Positions 8,454 through 17,564 of a stretch of DNA of 64,000 bases are shown here, piece after piece. A program made the position numbers and the translations under genes. This stretch comes from Pseudomonas sp. (GTDB taxonomy: Bacteria; Pseudomonadota; Gammaproteobacteria; Pseudomonadales; Pseudomonadaceae): NCBI RefSeq assembly GCF_002796985.1, contig NZ_PEKX01000004.1, positions 122,071-186,070 of the forward strand, given 5' to 3'. Below the pieces are notes generated by a model, which had not been told where the DNA came from, made no database searches, and worked only from the letters and a program-made list of their open reading frames with translations. Positions within the stretch are counted from its first letter, which is position 1. The number at the start of each line of letters is the position of its first letter.

Positions 8454-9152
8454 TCAGTGCCCATTATCCGACCAATGCGGTTTGTCAGCTGCCCCTCCTA
8501 CATACTTCATTACCCCATAGGTTGCTCCAACAACCGCCAACCTCTGGCTCATGCCATCTCTGGGAAGAGTTTCAATCGTTTCCTGCTGCCCGTTGGCACG
8601 AGAAACAACTAGAACCCCAGACCATCTAAGAGACATATCGATGGCCGTCCCCACTATATGTTTAGAATTTAATGCTGGCGCTATATTTAAATCTTGAATC
8701 CCATAGCCGTACACCATCGCACGCGCTGCATTTACTGATGCCGAAGCATTATATTGACCATTACCCGAAGGGTGATCCCATCTAATCTCCACTGTGCCTC
8801 CCGGATACTCTGGAACAGTCCTCGGATCATATCCATTCTTGAATATCCTCCATGACCAGTGCATCAAAAAAGCTCGCTCTTTTGGCCTTCGAGTTGCCGC
8901 AATATCCACATCCACCCCAGCAACCGCTAAAGCATCAATAAATCCAGCCACATTTTCTCTAAATGGCGAAGCAAGGTCGCTAACTTGGGTCCCAGTTGGG
9001 AATCGTTCGACCCATTGAGCGCCGCTTAACTATTTTTCAATGTTAACAACAATTGGGGCAGTATCTGTTACTGGAGTCAACTGATAATACTGCACGTCCG
9101 AGCTAGCATTGGCAGGTATCTGTGCAGTTTCCAGGGAAGTCTGTTGATTCAT
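8454..9152 (-). pseudogene. M15-like peptidoglycan peptidase T6SS effector with in-frame amber codon
   Basis: An ATG at 9152 (GAGG nine nt upstream), lying inside the 3' end of vgrG, opens MNQQTSLETAQIPANASS and continues to QYYQLTP. After 40 codons TAG occurs at 9030-9032. The same frame then continues without a break for 191 codons (LSGAQWVERFPTG onward) to 8454. The C-terminal part shows SKHIVGTAID (His165, Asp172), matching the SxHxxGxAxD zinc motif of M15 D,D/L,D-peptidases, and PHWSDNGH (His226) at the end. The usual form would be a 232-residue VgrG-linked peptidoglycan hydrolase. Reinitiation at the GTG at 8951 would keep the catalytic motifs but lose 67 N-terminal residues. A substitution, not an indel, explains the break. 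Confidence 0.8.
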
Positions 9153-11835
9153 GATACGGAGCCTCGATGGTTGCAAATACGGGGGATGCAGATGAGAGCT
9201 TTTCTGTTAAGCCTTGGCCATCAGACACGCCCGTAAATACTTCACCAGTTTCAAGAGTTACCTTATAAGGCACATTTGCCTTGATTTGCCCAGTCTTATA
9301 ATCTTTCAGCAAGAATTGAATATCGTACAAAGCTTCATCGGGAAATTCGACACTCAGATTGTCCGGCGTTAACGTATGGATGGGCATGGTCTTGCCCTCT
9401 CTATTAGTAACGCCACTGAATATCTCCCCCGCCGCTGTCGTTACTCGATAACGCCTGAAGGCCATGGGCGATTGAGAATTATCTTTCAGCACATAATGCG
9501 CACTGTATCCGCCAGGCAGAGGTGTAACGGGAATATCCAGACTGGTACTACCTAGTTTTTGAACATTCGCTGCCTTCAGATAAATATTACCTGGGGCGCC
9601 AAGCTCGATATTTCCGCCCTTGATGCGGATATATGCCCCACCGCAGTGCAACACCAACTCCTGCGGGGCGGTGATCTCCACGCGCCCATCGGTGCTTTCG
9701 ATCCTGACGTCGCGTTGCGCTAGCGCATGCAGGTTATCGCTCTGGGCATGCAGTTCGACCTTGCCGGCACCTGCCTTTAGTTGCATGCCGGCGCTGTGCG
9801 CAAACAGGCTGATAGTCTTTTGAGCACTGGCGGTGATATCGCGGCCTGCGCTGATATCGACGTTGTGTCCCGCCATGAGGCCGATGCTCTCGGCACTTGA
9901 AGCCAAGCGCACGGCTTGGGGGCTGACCGCGGCAATCCCCGCCGGGGCGTGCAGCAAAACACCAGGCTTGGCGAGGTCGATCAATGCCTGGTTGAGTTGC
10001 TTTTGGCTGGCGGTATCTCCGGGCTTGGCTTGAGCGCTGGTCGCGGCATTGGCCAGGCTCTCTGCCAGTGAAAGCGCCGTTTTCAGTTGCTCTATAGCGG
10101 CTGACATATCGAGTACATCACGGCCCGCCAAGTGTTGCTTATCAGCGCTGATGAATACGCCTTTGCCAGCGCGCAGTGCTCCCCAGTCGTCAGTACGCAG
10201 CTCGAAGCCTTCGCCGCGCTTCTGCCGTTGAGCATCCACCAGATGGCCAAGGTTGAGCTGGCTCTTGCCTGAATACTCCGTGCTGACCTTGATGTGCTCT
10301 AGCCCGCGGGTATCGTCCAGGCGAATTTTGTTGTTGGAGGGCGTCCTCAGTACGTTCCTCTTGTGGTTATGGATGGTGACGTGGTCGGGTTCGAGGTTTG
10401 TATGCAGTGAATGCGCGATGAAGGGGCGGTCAGGGTCCCCCTGCTCAAAAATTACGGCGACCTCGGTGCCAGCCAGCAGAGGCATATGAAGCCCATACGT
10501 GTCTCCGGCATAGGGGCGCGCTAGGCGCAGCCACATACTCTCGCGCCCGGCGGGCCAGGTATCCCTATCGAACAGGAAGTTAACGCGGTAGCGCCCTTCG
10601 CCATCGATATGGCTGTAGGGGTCGTTCTGCTGCGGGCTGGTAATGCGCGCGGGCACGGTGCCAGCGATGCGCGGCTTGGCCGGTACTGGCGGGCGGAAGG
10701 CAATGTTGCCGTCGGGGATGGCTTCGAAGCGGACCTCGAAGCTGCGGTCGCGGGCAGCGGTGCAATGGGTGCGAACGATCAGCGCGCCTTCGGTGAAGGC
10801 TGCCGGAGCACCGCCTGTAACCTTGAGCACCAGGCCGGGAGCCAAGGCGGCGTCGCTGCTGGCGCCGCTGAGGCGGAGCTGGTCATTCAGGTAACGCTCG
10901 TGGGCCAGCTGCGCATAGAAGACGCCGCTTTCGGCATGGCCTTCTTCATCGCCGCGCGCCAGGGGATCACCGAGGGTCTGGTAGTGCTCGTCGGAGTAGT
11001 GGTAGGCCTCGCCGTAGGTGGTGGTGGCGCCACGGGTGAGGTCGGCCTGAGCGTCGAGGTTGGCGCCGGCATCGCGCGAGTAGTAGGCGCGGGTGCTGAC
11101 CAACTGCTGAACGACCTGGTGGCTGGCTTGCAGGTCCCAGACGGCATCCTGGCCGGTGGCTTCCAATCCACTCAAGGGCCGCAGGGGCAGTGTGAGGTCA
11201 CGCTGGTAGTGCATGGGCGAGTCATGGAACTCGACCACATCAATTTTTAAGCGCGAGTCCATGCTGAAGGAAAACCAGATACCCCGTTCCGCACAGAGCC
11301 TTTTGATGTAGGCAAGGTCCGATTCGCCGCACTGAAGCAGCTGTTCATGCTGCTTGTAGGTTCTGCCGAGGTCTATCAGGAAATCCTGCCCACGCCATCC
11401 ATGTCGCCTCAGGATGATTTCCACCACCTCGGGCACGCTCTGGTTCTGGTAGATGCGGTACTGGCAGGTTTTATCCAGTAGGGCCAGGCGTGGCTCCAGC
11501 GTCAGCTCGTAGCGTGCTTCGTCCCTGGAAGCCGAGAGACGTCGGAATTTTGTGACCACCCCATGCAAGGTACGCAGGGGTGCGACCGGTGGCGGCGTGT
11601 AGCCACGAATGGTCACCGAGGGCGGCGCGGCGCACAGGCTGAAGCTGGCATCCTTGCCGAGCATGGTGTCGGCGGCGATGTCGAGATTCGGGCTGGTCAC
11701 CTCGATGGCGTAGCAAAATGTCTCGCTGAGTGCCTCGGTGCCGGAGAAAACGAGCACGTCCAGCAGGGCGTTCTGGCCATCCACCGTGATGGTGTGCCGG
11801 CTGTGGTCGAAGAAGGTGCGTATCTCGTTGAGCAT
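9103..11835 (-). CDS. vgrG: T6SS spike protein VgrG with C-terminal transthyretin-like repeats
   Basis: This 910-aa VgrG has an N-terminal gp27-like part (residues 1 to about 380), a gp5-like OB region around 400-500 with the typical YRVNFLFDRDTWP and SMWLRLARPYAG, and a DUF2345-like beta-prism region to about 770. From residue 775 come two tandem repeats of about 55 residues, each with a LKD strand, a YxVT strand, GE.F.GV and G-rich turn. They are transthyretin-like, the type of VgrG extension known to carry lipase effectors. The tail is Cys-rich (CTDTCQC). The gene lies 3 nt after clpV, and its last 50 bases double as the start of the M15-like effector in another frame. Confidence 0.95.
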   Translation of the reverse strand: MLNEIRTFFDHSRHTITVDGQNALLDVLVFSGTEALSETFCYAIEVTSPNLDIAADTMLGKDASFSLCAAPPSVTIRGYTPPPVAPLRTLHGVVTKFRRLSASRDEARYELTLEPRLALLDKTCQYRIYQNQSVPEVVEIILRRHGWRGQDFLIDLGRTYKQHEQLLQCGESDLAYIKRLCAERGIWFSFSMDSRLKIDVVEFHDSPMHYQRDLTLPLRPLSGLEATGQDAVWDLQASHQVVQQLVSTRAYYSRDAGANLDAQADLTRGATTTYGEAYHYSDEHYQTLGDPLARGDEEGHAESGVFYAQLAHERYLNDQLRLSGASSDAALAPGLVLKVTGGAPAAFTEGALIVRTHCTAARDRSFEVRFEAIPDGNIAFRPPVPAKPRIAGTVPARITSPQQNDPYSHIDGEGRYRVNFLFDRDTWPAGRESMWLRLARPYAGDTYGLHMPLLAGTEVAVIFEQGDPDRPFIAHSLHTNLEPDHVTIHNHKRNVLRTPSNNKIRLDDTRGLEHIKVSTEYSGKSQLNLGHLVDAQRQKRGEGFELRTDDWGALRAGKGVFISADKQHLAGRDVLDMSAAIEQLKTALSLAESLANAATSAQAKPGDTASQKQLNQALIDLAKPGVLLHAPAGIAAVSPQAVRLASSAESIGLMAGHNVDISAGRDITASAQKTISLFAHSAGMQLKAGAGKVELHAQSDNLHALAQRDVRIESTDGRVEITAPQELVLHCGGAYIRIKGGNIELGAPGNIYLKAANVQKLGSTSLDIPVTPLPGGYSAHYVLKDNSQSPMAFRRYRVTTAAGEIFSGVTNREGKTMPIHTLTPDNLSVEFPDEALYDIQFLLKDYKTGQIKANVPYKVTLETGEVFTGVSDGQGLTEKLSSASPVFATIEAPYHESTDFPGNCTDTCQC

Positions 11836-11838
11836 GGG

Positions 11839-14484
11839 TCAGACCTCCGTGCTTTCGAGAGCCGAAGGCTCTTCGCTGAATTCCAGGGCAATGCCGTCGT
11901 CAGCGCTGTAGCCCAGGGTGACGGCCGTGGCTTTGCGCTGGCTGGCTTGGCGTTGCAGCAGTTGCTGGCTGAGGACGGGCAGGATCTGTTGATTGAGCAG
12001 ACTGTCGATGTTGCGGGCGCCACTGTCGGGCAGCAGGCAGGCAGCGACCAGGGCCTCTTCCAGGGCTTCGTCGACACGGCATTCCAGGCCGTAGTGACGC
12101 TGCAGACGACGGGCAACCTGAGCGAGCTTGATGGCGACGATGCGCTTGAGGGCTTGAGCATCCAGCGGGCGGTAGATGAGCGTCTGGAAGCGAGCCAGCA
12201 AGGCGGGCTGGAAGTGGTCGCGCAGCGCCGGGCGCAGCAGTTCCTGAAGGGCGCTGTCCGGTGCGTCGGGCTGCTCGTCGATCAGCGACTGTAGCCAGTC
12301 GCTGCCGAGGTTGGAGGTCATCAGGATGACGGTGTTGCGGAAGTCGATCTCGCGCCCTTCGCCGTCACGCATGAAGCCACGGTCGAAGACCTGGTAGAAC
12401 AGGTTGAGGACGTCGCGGTGGGCCTTCTCCACTTCGTCGAGCAGCACCACGCTGTAAGGGCGCTGGCGCACCGCTTCGGTGAGTACGCCGCCCTGGCCAT
12501 AGCCGACGTAGCCCGGCGGCGAGCCTTTGAGCTGGCTGACGGTGTGGGCTTCCTGGTATTCGGAGAGGTTGAGGGTGATCAGCGATTTTTCGCCAGCGAA
12601 TAGGCAGTCCGCTAGAGCCAGCGCAGTTTCGGTTTTGCCCACGCCGCTGGTGCCGACCAGCAGGAAGACGCCCAGCGGTGCGTTCTCGCTGGTGAGGCCG
12701 GTCTTGGCGGCGCGCAGGCGCTGGGCCAGGGCAGCCAGCGGGGTATCTTGGCCGATGACCCGCTCGCCAAGGCGGCGTTCGAGGTCTAGCAGCCCGGCCT
12801 GTTCGTCCTTGAGCAGACTGCCCAGGGGGACGCCGGTCCAGTCGGCGATGACTTCGGCGACACTGCGAGCTTCGACATCCAGAGTGAGTAGCGGCTCGCC
12901 CTGCTGGGCGTCGACCAGTTGAGCCTTGAGCGAGTCGATGGCGGTCTGATCCGGCACTTCAGCCTGGCGCGCCTGCAGCAATTGTCGGGTCAATTCGCTT
13001 TCGCGGTGGTATTGCCGCTCGAGGCGCTCCCTGCGCTGTTGCAGTTCGGCTTCGCTTGCCGCAATGGCCTCCAGGCGTTCACCTGCCGAGGTGCCAGCAA
13101 GCTGTGCATCCTGCTGCAACGCTTGCCGCTCCAGCTCCAGGGCGGCGAGTTCGGCTTTCACCAGCACCAGCACCTGCGGCTCGCAATCCAGCCCCATGCG
13201 CACTCGCGCACTGGCGGTGTCGAGCAGGTCGACGGCCTTGTCCGGCAGCTGCCGCCCGGTAAGGTAGCGGCGCGATAGGGTGACGGCAGCCTGCACCGCT
13301 GCATCCTGGATGTGTACACCGTGATAACTGGCGTAGCGGGACTGAAGGCCGCGCAGCATCAAGCAGGCGCCGGCGTCATCGGGCTCGTCGACCTTGACCA
13401 TCTGGAAGCGTCGTTCCAGGGCGGCGTCGCGCTCGAAATACTGTTTGTATTCGGACCAGGTGGTGGCCGCAATGGTGCGTAGCTCGCCGCGCGCCAAAGC
13501 AGGCTTGAGCAGGTTGGCGGCGTCGGCACCGCCGGCCTGGTTACCGGCACCGATCAGGGTATGGGCTTCATCGATGAACAGCAGGATCGGCGTAGGCGAT
13601 TGCTGCACGGCGTCGATGACGTTCTTCAGGCGCTGTTCGAACTCGCCCTTCACTCCGGCACCAGCCTGCAACAGGCCGAGGTCGAGGGTGCGCACGCTAA
13701 CCGGTTTGAGACTGTCCGGGACGTTACCTTCGGCGATGCGCAGCGCAAGGCCTTCGACCAGCGCGGTCTTGCCCACACCGGGCTCGCCGACCAGGATCGG
13801 GTTGTTCTTGCGCCGACGACCGAGGATATCGATTACCTGGCGAATTTCATCGTCACGCCCATACACCGGGTCGATGCGCCTGTCGCGGGCCTTGGCGGTG
13901 ATGTCCTGGGTGAATTTTTCGAGGACGGCGAGCAGTGCATCCTGCGGGGTTGCGCTTGCGACCGGGCCGGTTTGCGGCACTTCGGCCAACGCAGCTTGCT
14001 GCTGTAGTTGCGGTTGCTCCTGGGACTGCTCGTCAAGCCAGGGTTGCAGGCGCTCGAGTTGTACCTGGCTGAGGCTCAGCAGCGGCCAGGCTGCCTCGCA
14101 GTCGAGCAGCGCGGGGTTCTCCAGCAGTGCAGCGAGCAGGTGCAGGGAGCGCAGATTCGTGGTGTCGTCACGCAGGGAGGCACGCAACCAGGCGCCCTTG
14201 ATCAATTGCTGCAAGTTGTCGGCCAGCTGGGGCTTGCTCTGCACCTGGCGCGGCAAGCTATCGAGATGGTCCAGCAAGCCCTGCCAGATGCTGTCCAGGT
14301 CCCATTCGTAGCGCCGTGCGATCAGGGTCAGGTCGCCCTCGCCCTGTTCGAGCAATTTGAGCAGCCAGTGTTCGATGGTGATGCGTGGATGGGCGCGCGT
14401 CTGGCAGAGCGATGCAGCGGCACTGAGGGCCTGGGCGCAATAGGGATTGAGGCGGCGAAGCAGGTGGGCAGATTGCTGTCCCAT
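11839..14484 (-). CDS. clpV: T6SS sheath-recycling ATPase ClpV (TssH)
   Basis: This 881-aa AAA+ protein disassembles contracted TssB/TssC sheaths. An N-terminal Clp repeat domain spans about residues 1-160. The first AAA domain has Walker A GEPGVGKT (residues 233-240) and Walker B LLFIDEAHTL. A coiled-coil middle region follows, then a second AAA domain with GTSGVGKTET and VVLLDEVEKAH. AAGGA lies 8 nt before the start. Length and domain order are normal for ClpV. It is separated from hcp by 149 nt that contain a strong terminator, so it should be expressed at a lower level than hcp unless there is a promoter in that gap, and I see no clear one. Confidence 0.96.
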   Translation of the reverse strand: MGQQSAHLLRRLNPYCAQALSAAASLCQTRAHPRITIEHWLLKLLEQGEGDLTLIARRYEWDLDSIWQGLLDHLDSLPRQVQSKPQLADNLQQLIKGAWLRASLRDDTTNLRSLHLLAALLENPALLDCEAAWPLLSLSQVQLERLQPWLDEQSQEQPQLQQQAALAEVPQTGPVASATPQDALLAVLEKFTQDITAKARDRRIDPVYGRDDEIRQVIDILGRRRKNNPILVGEPGVGKTALVEGLALRIAEGNVPDSLKPVSVRTLDLGLLQAGAGVKGEFEQRLKNVIDAVQQSPTPILLFIDEAHTLIGAGNQAGGADAANLLKPALARGELRTIAATTWSEYKQYFERDAALERRFQMVKVDEPDDAGACLMLRGLQSRYASYHGVHIQDAAVQAAVTLSRRYLTGRQLPDKAVDLLDTASARVRMGLDCEPQVLVLVKAELAALELERQALQQDAQLAGTSAGERLEAIAASEAELQQRRERLERQYHRESELTRQLLQARQAEVPDQTAIDSLKAQLVDAQQGEPLLTLDVEARSVAEVIADWTGVPLGSLLKDEQAGLLDLERRLGERVIGQDTPLAALAQRLRAAKTGLTSENAPLGVFLLVGTSGVGKTETALALADCLFAGEKSLITLNLSEYQEAHTVSQLKGSPPGYVGYGQGGVLTEAVRQRPYSVVLLDEVEKAHRDVLNLFYQVFDRGFMRDGEGREIDFRNTVILMTSNLGSDWLQSLIDEQPDAPDSALQELLRPALRDHFQPALLARFQTLIYRPLDAQALKRIVAIKLAQVARRLQRHYGLECRVDEALEEALVAACLLPDSGARNIDSLLNQQILPVLSQQLLQRQASQRKATAVTLGYSADDGIALEFSEEPSALESTEV

Positions 14485-14555
14485 GGGGCGTTCCTTGCTC
14501 GTGTGCGTCGCCTGGCCTGGAAAGCGGCGGCGATTCGTTACCGGTGAGGACCGGG

Positions 14556-14588
14556 AAAAACCCGATCGCCAGAAGGTCTGGCGATCGG
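14556..14588 (-). terminator. Intrinsic terminator between hcp and clpV
   Basis: On the minus strand an 11-bp perfect stem (CCGATCGCCAG / CTGGCGATCGG, plus-strand 14562-14588) with a 5-nt loop is followed at once by G and five T. It lies 45 nt after the hcp stop. As the genes continue in the same direction, it should act as a partial terminator that makes Hcp transcripts more abundant than clpV-vgrG transcripts. Confidence 0.85.
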
Positions 14589-14633
14589 ATCGATCACGGC
14601 AAGCGAGTTATCCCGCCTGCCAACCGCAGGACA

Positions 14634-15125
14634 TCAAGCGGTCTGGCGTTCGTTCCAGGCATCGGCATGGATGATGTTGCCGTCCTTGTAGGTCCAGGTG
14701 ATCTTTTCGTAACGCAGTTCGATCTCTTCCAGGTGGTTGTGCTTCTCTTTGCCCGGGTCTTTGACGTCGTGCATCTTGGGCGCCACTTTCACGACCTTGA
14801 CGTTCTCCAGCAGGGTGTTGAAGTACTCGACTTCCTGCCCGGCGTCGTCGATGCGGTACCACTTGAACTCGGCGCTCTTGAAGGTCTGACCGGAGCTCAC
14901 CGCCTTGTAGAGGTAAGGGCTGGCGGCATCGATTTCCTTGGTGAACTTGAACGGCGTATGGATGCGGGTGCCGGTCAGCTTGCCGGTGTTGTTGTCGGTA
15001 GGGATGTACAGGCTGTGGTCCTGGGCTACGACCTCGACACTGCCTTCACGGCTCTGAACGTTGACGGACCCTTTGATGTCCGCACCGCCGTCGTCTTTCA
15101 GCCACAGGTAAACGGGAATTGCCAT
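14634..15125 (-). CDS. hcp: T6SS inner-tube protein Hcp (TssD)
   Basis: This 163-aa Hcp begins MAIPVYLWLKDDGGADIKGS, with VEVVAQDHS, HTPFKFTKEIDAASPYL, and a C-terminal LRYEKITWTYKDGNI, all typical of the DUF796/Hcp family. Hcp hexamers stack into the tube expelled by sheath contraction. The start at 15125 is supported by AAGGAA seven nt upstream. The open frame continues 97 codons further upstream, but that part overlaps the OmpA-domain gene and has no Hcp character. It is followed by a strong terminator. Confidence 0.97.
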   Translation of the reverse strand: MAIPVYLWLKDDGGADIKGSVNVQSREGSVEVVAQDHSLYIPTDNNTGKLTGTRIHTPFKFTKEIDAASPYLYKAVSSGQTFKSAEFKWYRIDDAGQEVEYFNTLLENVKVVKVAPKMHDVKDPGKEKHNHLEEIELRYEKITWTYKDGNIIHADAWNERQTA

Positions 15126-15138
15126 GGGGAAGTTCCTT

Positions 15139-16887
15139 CTATTGGGAGGAGAGCGTCGCCTGATAGTGAGGCGACTGGGGTTGTCCTTCCGGAGCCTGTG
15201 CGGGCGGCGCACAGGCTCCCGCTTCAGGCACCAGACGGATATCGACCCGGCGATTGGCCGCACGGCCTTCCGGGGTGTCGTTGCTGGCAACGGGCTGCGC
15301 GGCGCCGCGGCCCTGAACGGCAAAACAGCTATCGGGCAAGTCGCCCATTTTCTGCATCCAGTCGCGTACGGCGCCGGCCCGGTCACGCGAAAGGACCAGG
15401 TTGCGGGCGCTGTCACCGGTTGAGTCGGTATGCCCGGCGATGACGATCAGCCAGCCGGGCTGGGCCTTGATGCCGACCAGTGCGTTGACCAGGACCTTGG
15501 TCGAGCCTGGCCGAAGTTCGGCACTGCCACTGGTGAACAGGGAGAGGCTGTCGAGCCGGACCGGATTGGGAATCTTCGTTGGCAGCGACGCCGGAGCAGG
15601 TACCCGGTGGCCGGCAAGCGCGGCGAGGATTGGCCGTCGGAGTCGTTCGGCGGTGTACAGGCCTAGCCCCAGAGACGTCGGTTCGCCTTGGCGGTAGTAG
15701 CGATCCAGCTTTGTTGCGTCATTGCGCAGGATCGTTACTGCCTGTTCTTTCAGGTAATGCTCCGGTTTTTCGAGCGACGTCGGAGCCGGTATCGCCTGAT
15801 AGCGCACCAGGTCATCGCTCAACTGGCGAAGCAGCAGGACGTTCTGCCAGGCTGCGCTGCACAGAGCGAGTACGGCGGCGAGGACGAACAGCCAGAGTGC
15901 GCGCAACGCCGTTCGCCGAGCCGGTGTAAACCCTGGTTGACGAGGCAACAGCCCGAGGAGCGGGTCCGGGAACGGCAGACACATCGTGGTATGCGCCCCC
16001 GAGAATGAGCGCGCGTGCAGTGCAGTGCGTTCATGCAGCCAGCTTGACCAGAGATTGCCAAGGCCTGCCGTCAGCGCATCCGGCACCAATGCCATGGCGC
16101 AGGCAATTGGGCGGCATGGCGGGTCTCTGGGTTCGCGCGACGATAGGTGCGGCAGCACCGTGCTAGCCAGCCAGTTCGCCAGGCTCTCGACCTGGATACA
16201 GTTGTGTAGTCGTGCTGCCCGCGAAGCAGTATCGGCGGGGCGCATTTGCCACTGGGCAACAGACACGCTGCCCAAGTTGTCGTGCACCGCCAGACCGTCG
16301 CTGTCCCCCTCCCAGGAGAACCAGAAAGCTTCGCTTGGCGCGCCTTGCAGATAGGCTCCCAGCAGCACCGGAAGCGCTACGCCCTTGCGGCGCACGAGCG
16401 AAACCTGGTGGCGGAAGGTCTGGGTGTGTCCGCCCAGCAGCGCCTGGTCCGCCTGCTCGGCAGGGTTGATGATGTAGAGCGCACTGAGCTGCCCTCCCCA
16501 GTGCGGGCGTTTCTCCAGTACATAGTCGATGATCGGCTGCAACTGCTCGAGGCTGGGAACTCGCAGGTAGCAACCCCGCTCCGTCACGCGCAGAACCAGT
16601 TGGTCGTTAGCCACATTGCCGAACAGCGCGTACAGCCCATCACCGCAGACCGCTATGATCGGAAGCTGAAACCCGGAAGCCGGCAACGCACTGCCCGCTG
16701 CCAGTCCGATACCTTGATAGCGTCCCGCCGCCGAACGCCCCGCCAACAGCCAGGCCACGGCAATCACCAGTACTACGGCTATCGCCGATAGCCCGCGCTG
16801 GGTCGCGGATAGCGGCAACATCAGGATCAATACCAGGCCCAGGGTTCCCGCCCAAAGCCACAGGCTGCGCGTCCAATTGAGCTGCAT
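15139..16887 (-). CDS. T6SS-associated OmpA/MotB-domain membrane protein
   Basis: This protein of about 582 aa has hydrophobic segments near residues 8-25 and 33-48, a long middle domain, and another hydrophobic segment in mid-protein (LFVLAAVLALCSAAW). At the C terminus is an OmpA-like peptidoglycan-binding domain (IVIAGHTDSTGD, LSRDRAGAVRDWM, GRGAAQPVASN, GRAANRRVDI). In this cluster type the DotU protein lacks its own OmpA domain and a separate protein supplies it. The role is anchoring the membrane complex to the cell wall. ATG at 16887 has AGGA six nt upstream. ATG at 16893, 2 nt after the tssL stop, is the alternative. Confidence 0.9.
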   Translation of the reverse strand: MQLNWTRSLWLWAGTLGLVLILMLPLSATQRGLSAIAVVLVIAVAWLLAGRSAAGRYQGIGLAAGSALPASGFQLPIIAVCGDGLYALFGNVANDQLVLRVTERGCYLRVPSLEQLQPIIDYVLEKRPHWGGQLSALYIINPAEQADQALLGGHTQTFRHQVSLVRRKGVALPVLLGAYLQGAPSEAFWFSWEGDSDGLAVHDNLGSVSVAQWQMRPADTASRAARLHNCIQVESLANWLASTVLPHLSSREPRDPPCRPIACAMALVPDALTAGLGNLWSSWLHERTALHARSFSGAHTTMCLPFPDPLLGLLPRQPGFTPARRTALRALWLFVLAAVLALCSAAWQNVLLLRQLSDDLVRYQAIPAPTSLEKPEHYLKEQAVTILRNDATKLDRYYRQGEPTSLGLGLYTAERLRRPILAALAGHRVPAPASLPTKIPNPVRLDSLSLFTSGSAELRPGSTKVLVNALVGIKAQPGWLIVIAGHTDSTGDSARNLVLSRDRAGAVRDWMQKMGDLPDSCFAVQGRGAAQPVASNDTPEGRAANRRVDIRLVPEAGACAPPAQAPEGQPQSPHYQATLSSQ

Positions 16888-16895
16888 GGACATTC

Positions 16896-17564
16896 CTATA
16901 CCTGACCGGGCAAAAGCGTGGCGAGGGTATCGCTGAGCATCCGCTGCAGCACCAGCCACAGTCCCACCAACAGGACGGCAGCTACCGCAACATGCAGCCA
17001 GGTAGCACCCAGCCAGTGGCGCAATCTGCCGCCGCTCGCGCGGACCAGCAGCGGTGCTTTTCCAGTGGCAGCGAACGGTTCTACCTGCGCGTTCAGGGCG
17101 CTCAGGAGGTTTTCACGCTCAGGGGTATCCAACTGATAGCGACCGAGGAAGCCCAGCATCAGCACACGCTGATAACAGGTCAGCACCCGCAAGTCGGGTG
17201 CCGGTTCAGCCAGAGCCTCGCGCATGTCTTCGTACAACTGGTCGCCCGCCTGGAGGCGGCTGAAGAAATGCGCCTGCAACGGCTTCGCCGACCACAGATC
17301 ACGGGACGTCGGTGTGGCATGGCGCATAACCGTCTCGTCCAGCAGGGCGCATTGCGCATAGCAGATCTGATTGATAGTGCGCTGGCTCGCGCCGGCATCG
17401 ATCAGGCTGTTGCGGCAGTGCTCGACCTGCGCGGCGCAGTGTTTCCACAATGCGTCACCGTCCTGCGTCACGGCACCTTGCTGCAACTCCACGACCAGCA
17501 GGTAGCTGTCCTGCAGCAGGGCATCGATATCCACGGAGAGGGATTTCCCAGGCATCTTTGTCAT
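16896..17564 (-). CDS. tssL: T6SS membrane-complex protein TssL (DotU family)
   Basis: This 222-aa DotU-type protein is cytoplasmic at the N terminus with a single C-terminal membrane segment (about residues 190-212). Typical DotU motifs are CYAQCALLDETVM near residue 72 and the LRVLTCYQRVLMLGFLGRY stretch near residue 128. It partners TssM. It starts in an ATGA overlap with the tssK stop, so the two are translationally coupled. It carries no OmpA domain of its own; the next gene supplies one. Confidence 0.95.
   Translation of the reverse strand: MTKMPGKSLSVDIDALLQDSYLLVVELQQGAVTQDGDALWKHCAAQVEHCRNSLIDAGASQRTINQICYAQCALLDETVMRHATPTSRDLWSAKPLQAHFFSRLQAGDQLYEDMREALAEPAPDLRVLTCYQRVLMLGFLGRYQLDTPERENLLSALNAQVEPFAATGKAPLLVRASGGRLRHWLGATWLHVAVAAVLLVGLWLVLQRMLSDTLATLLPGQV

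Noticed and set aside
15126..15416. Upstream extension of the hcp frame by 97 codons.
   Set aside because: It overlaps the OmpA-domain gene, has no Hcp features, and the Hcp family start with AAGGAA lies at 15125.
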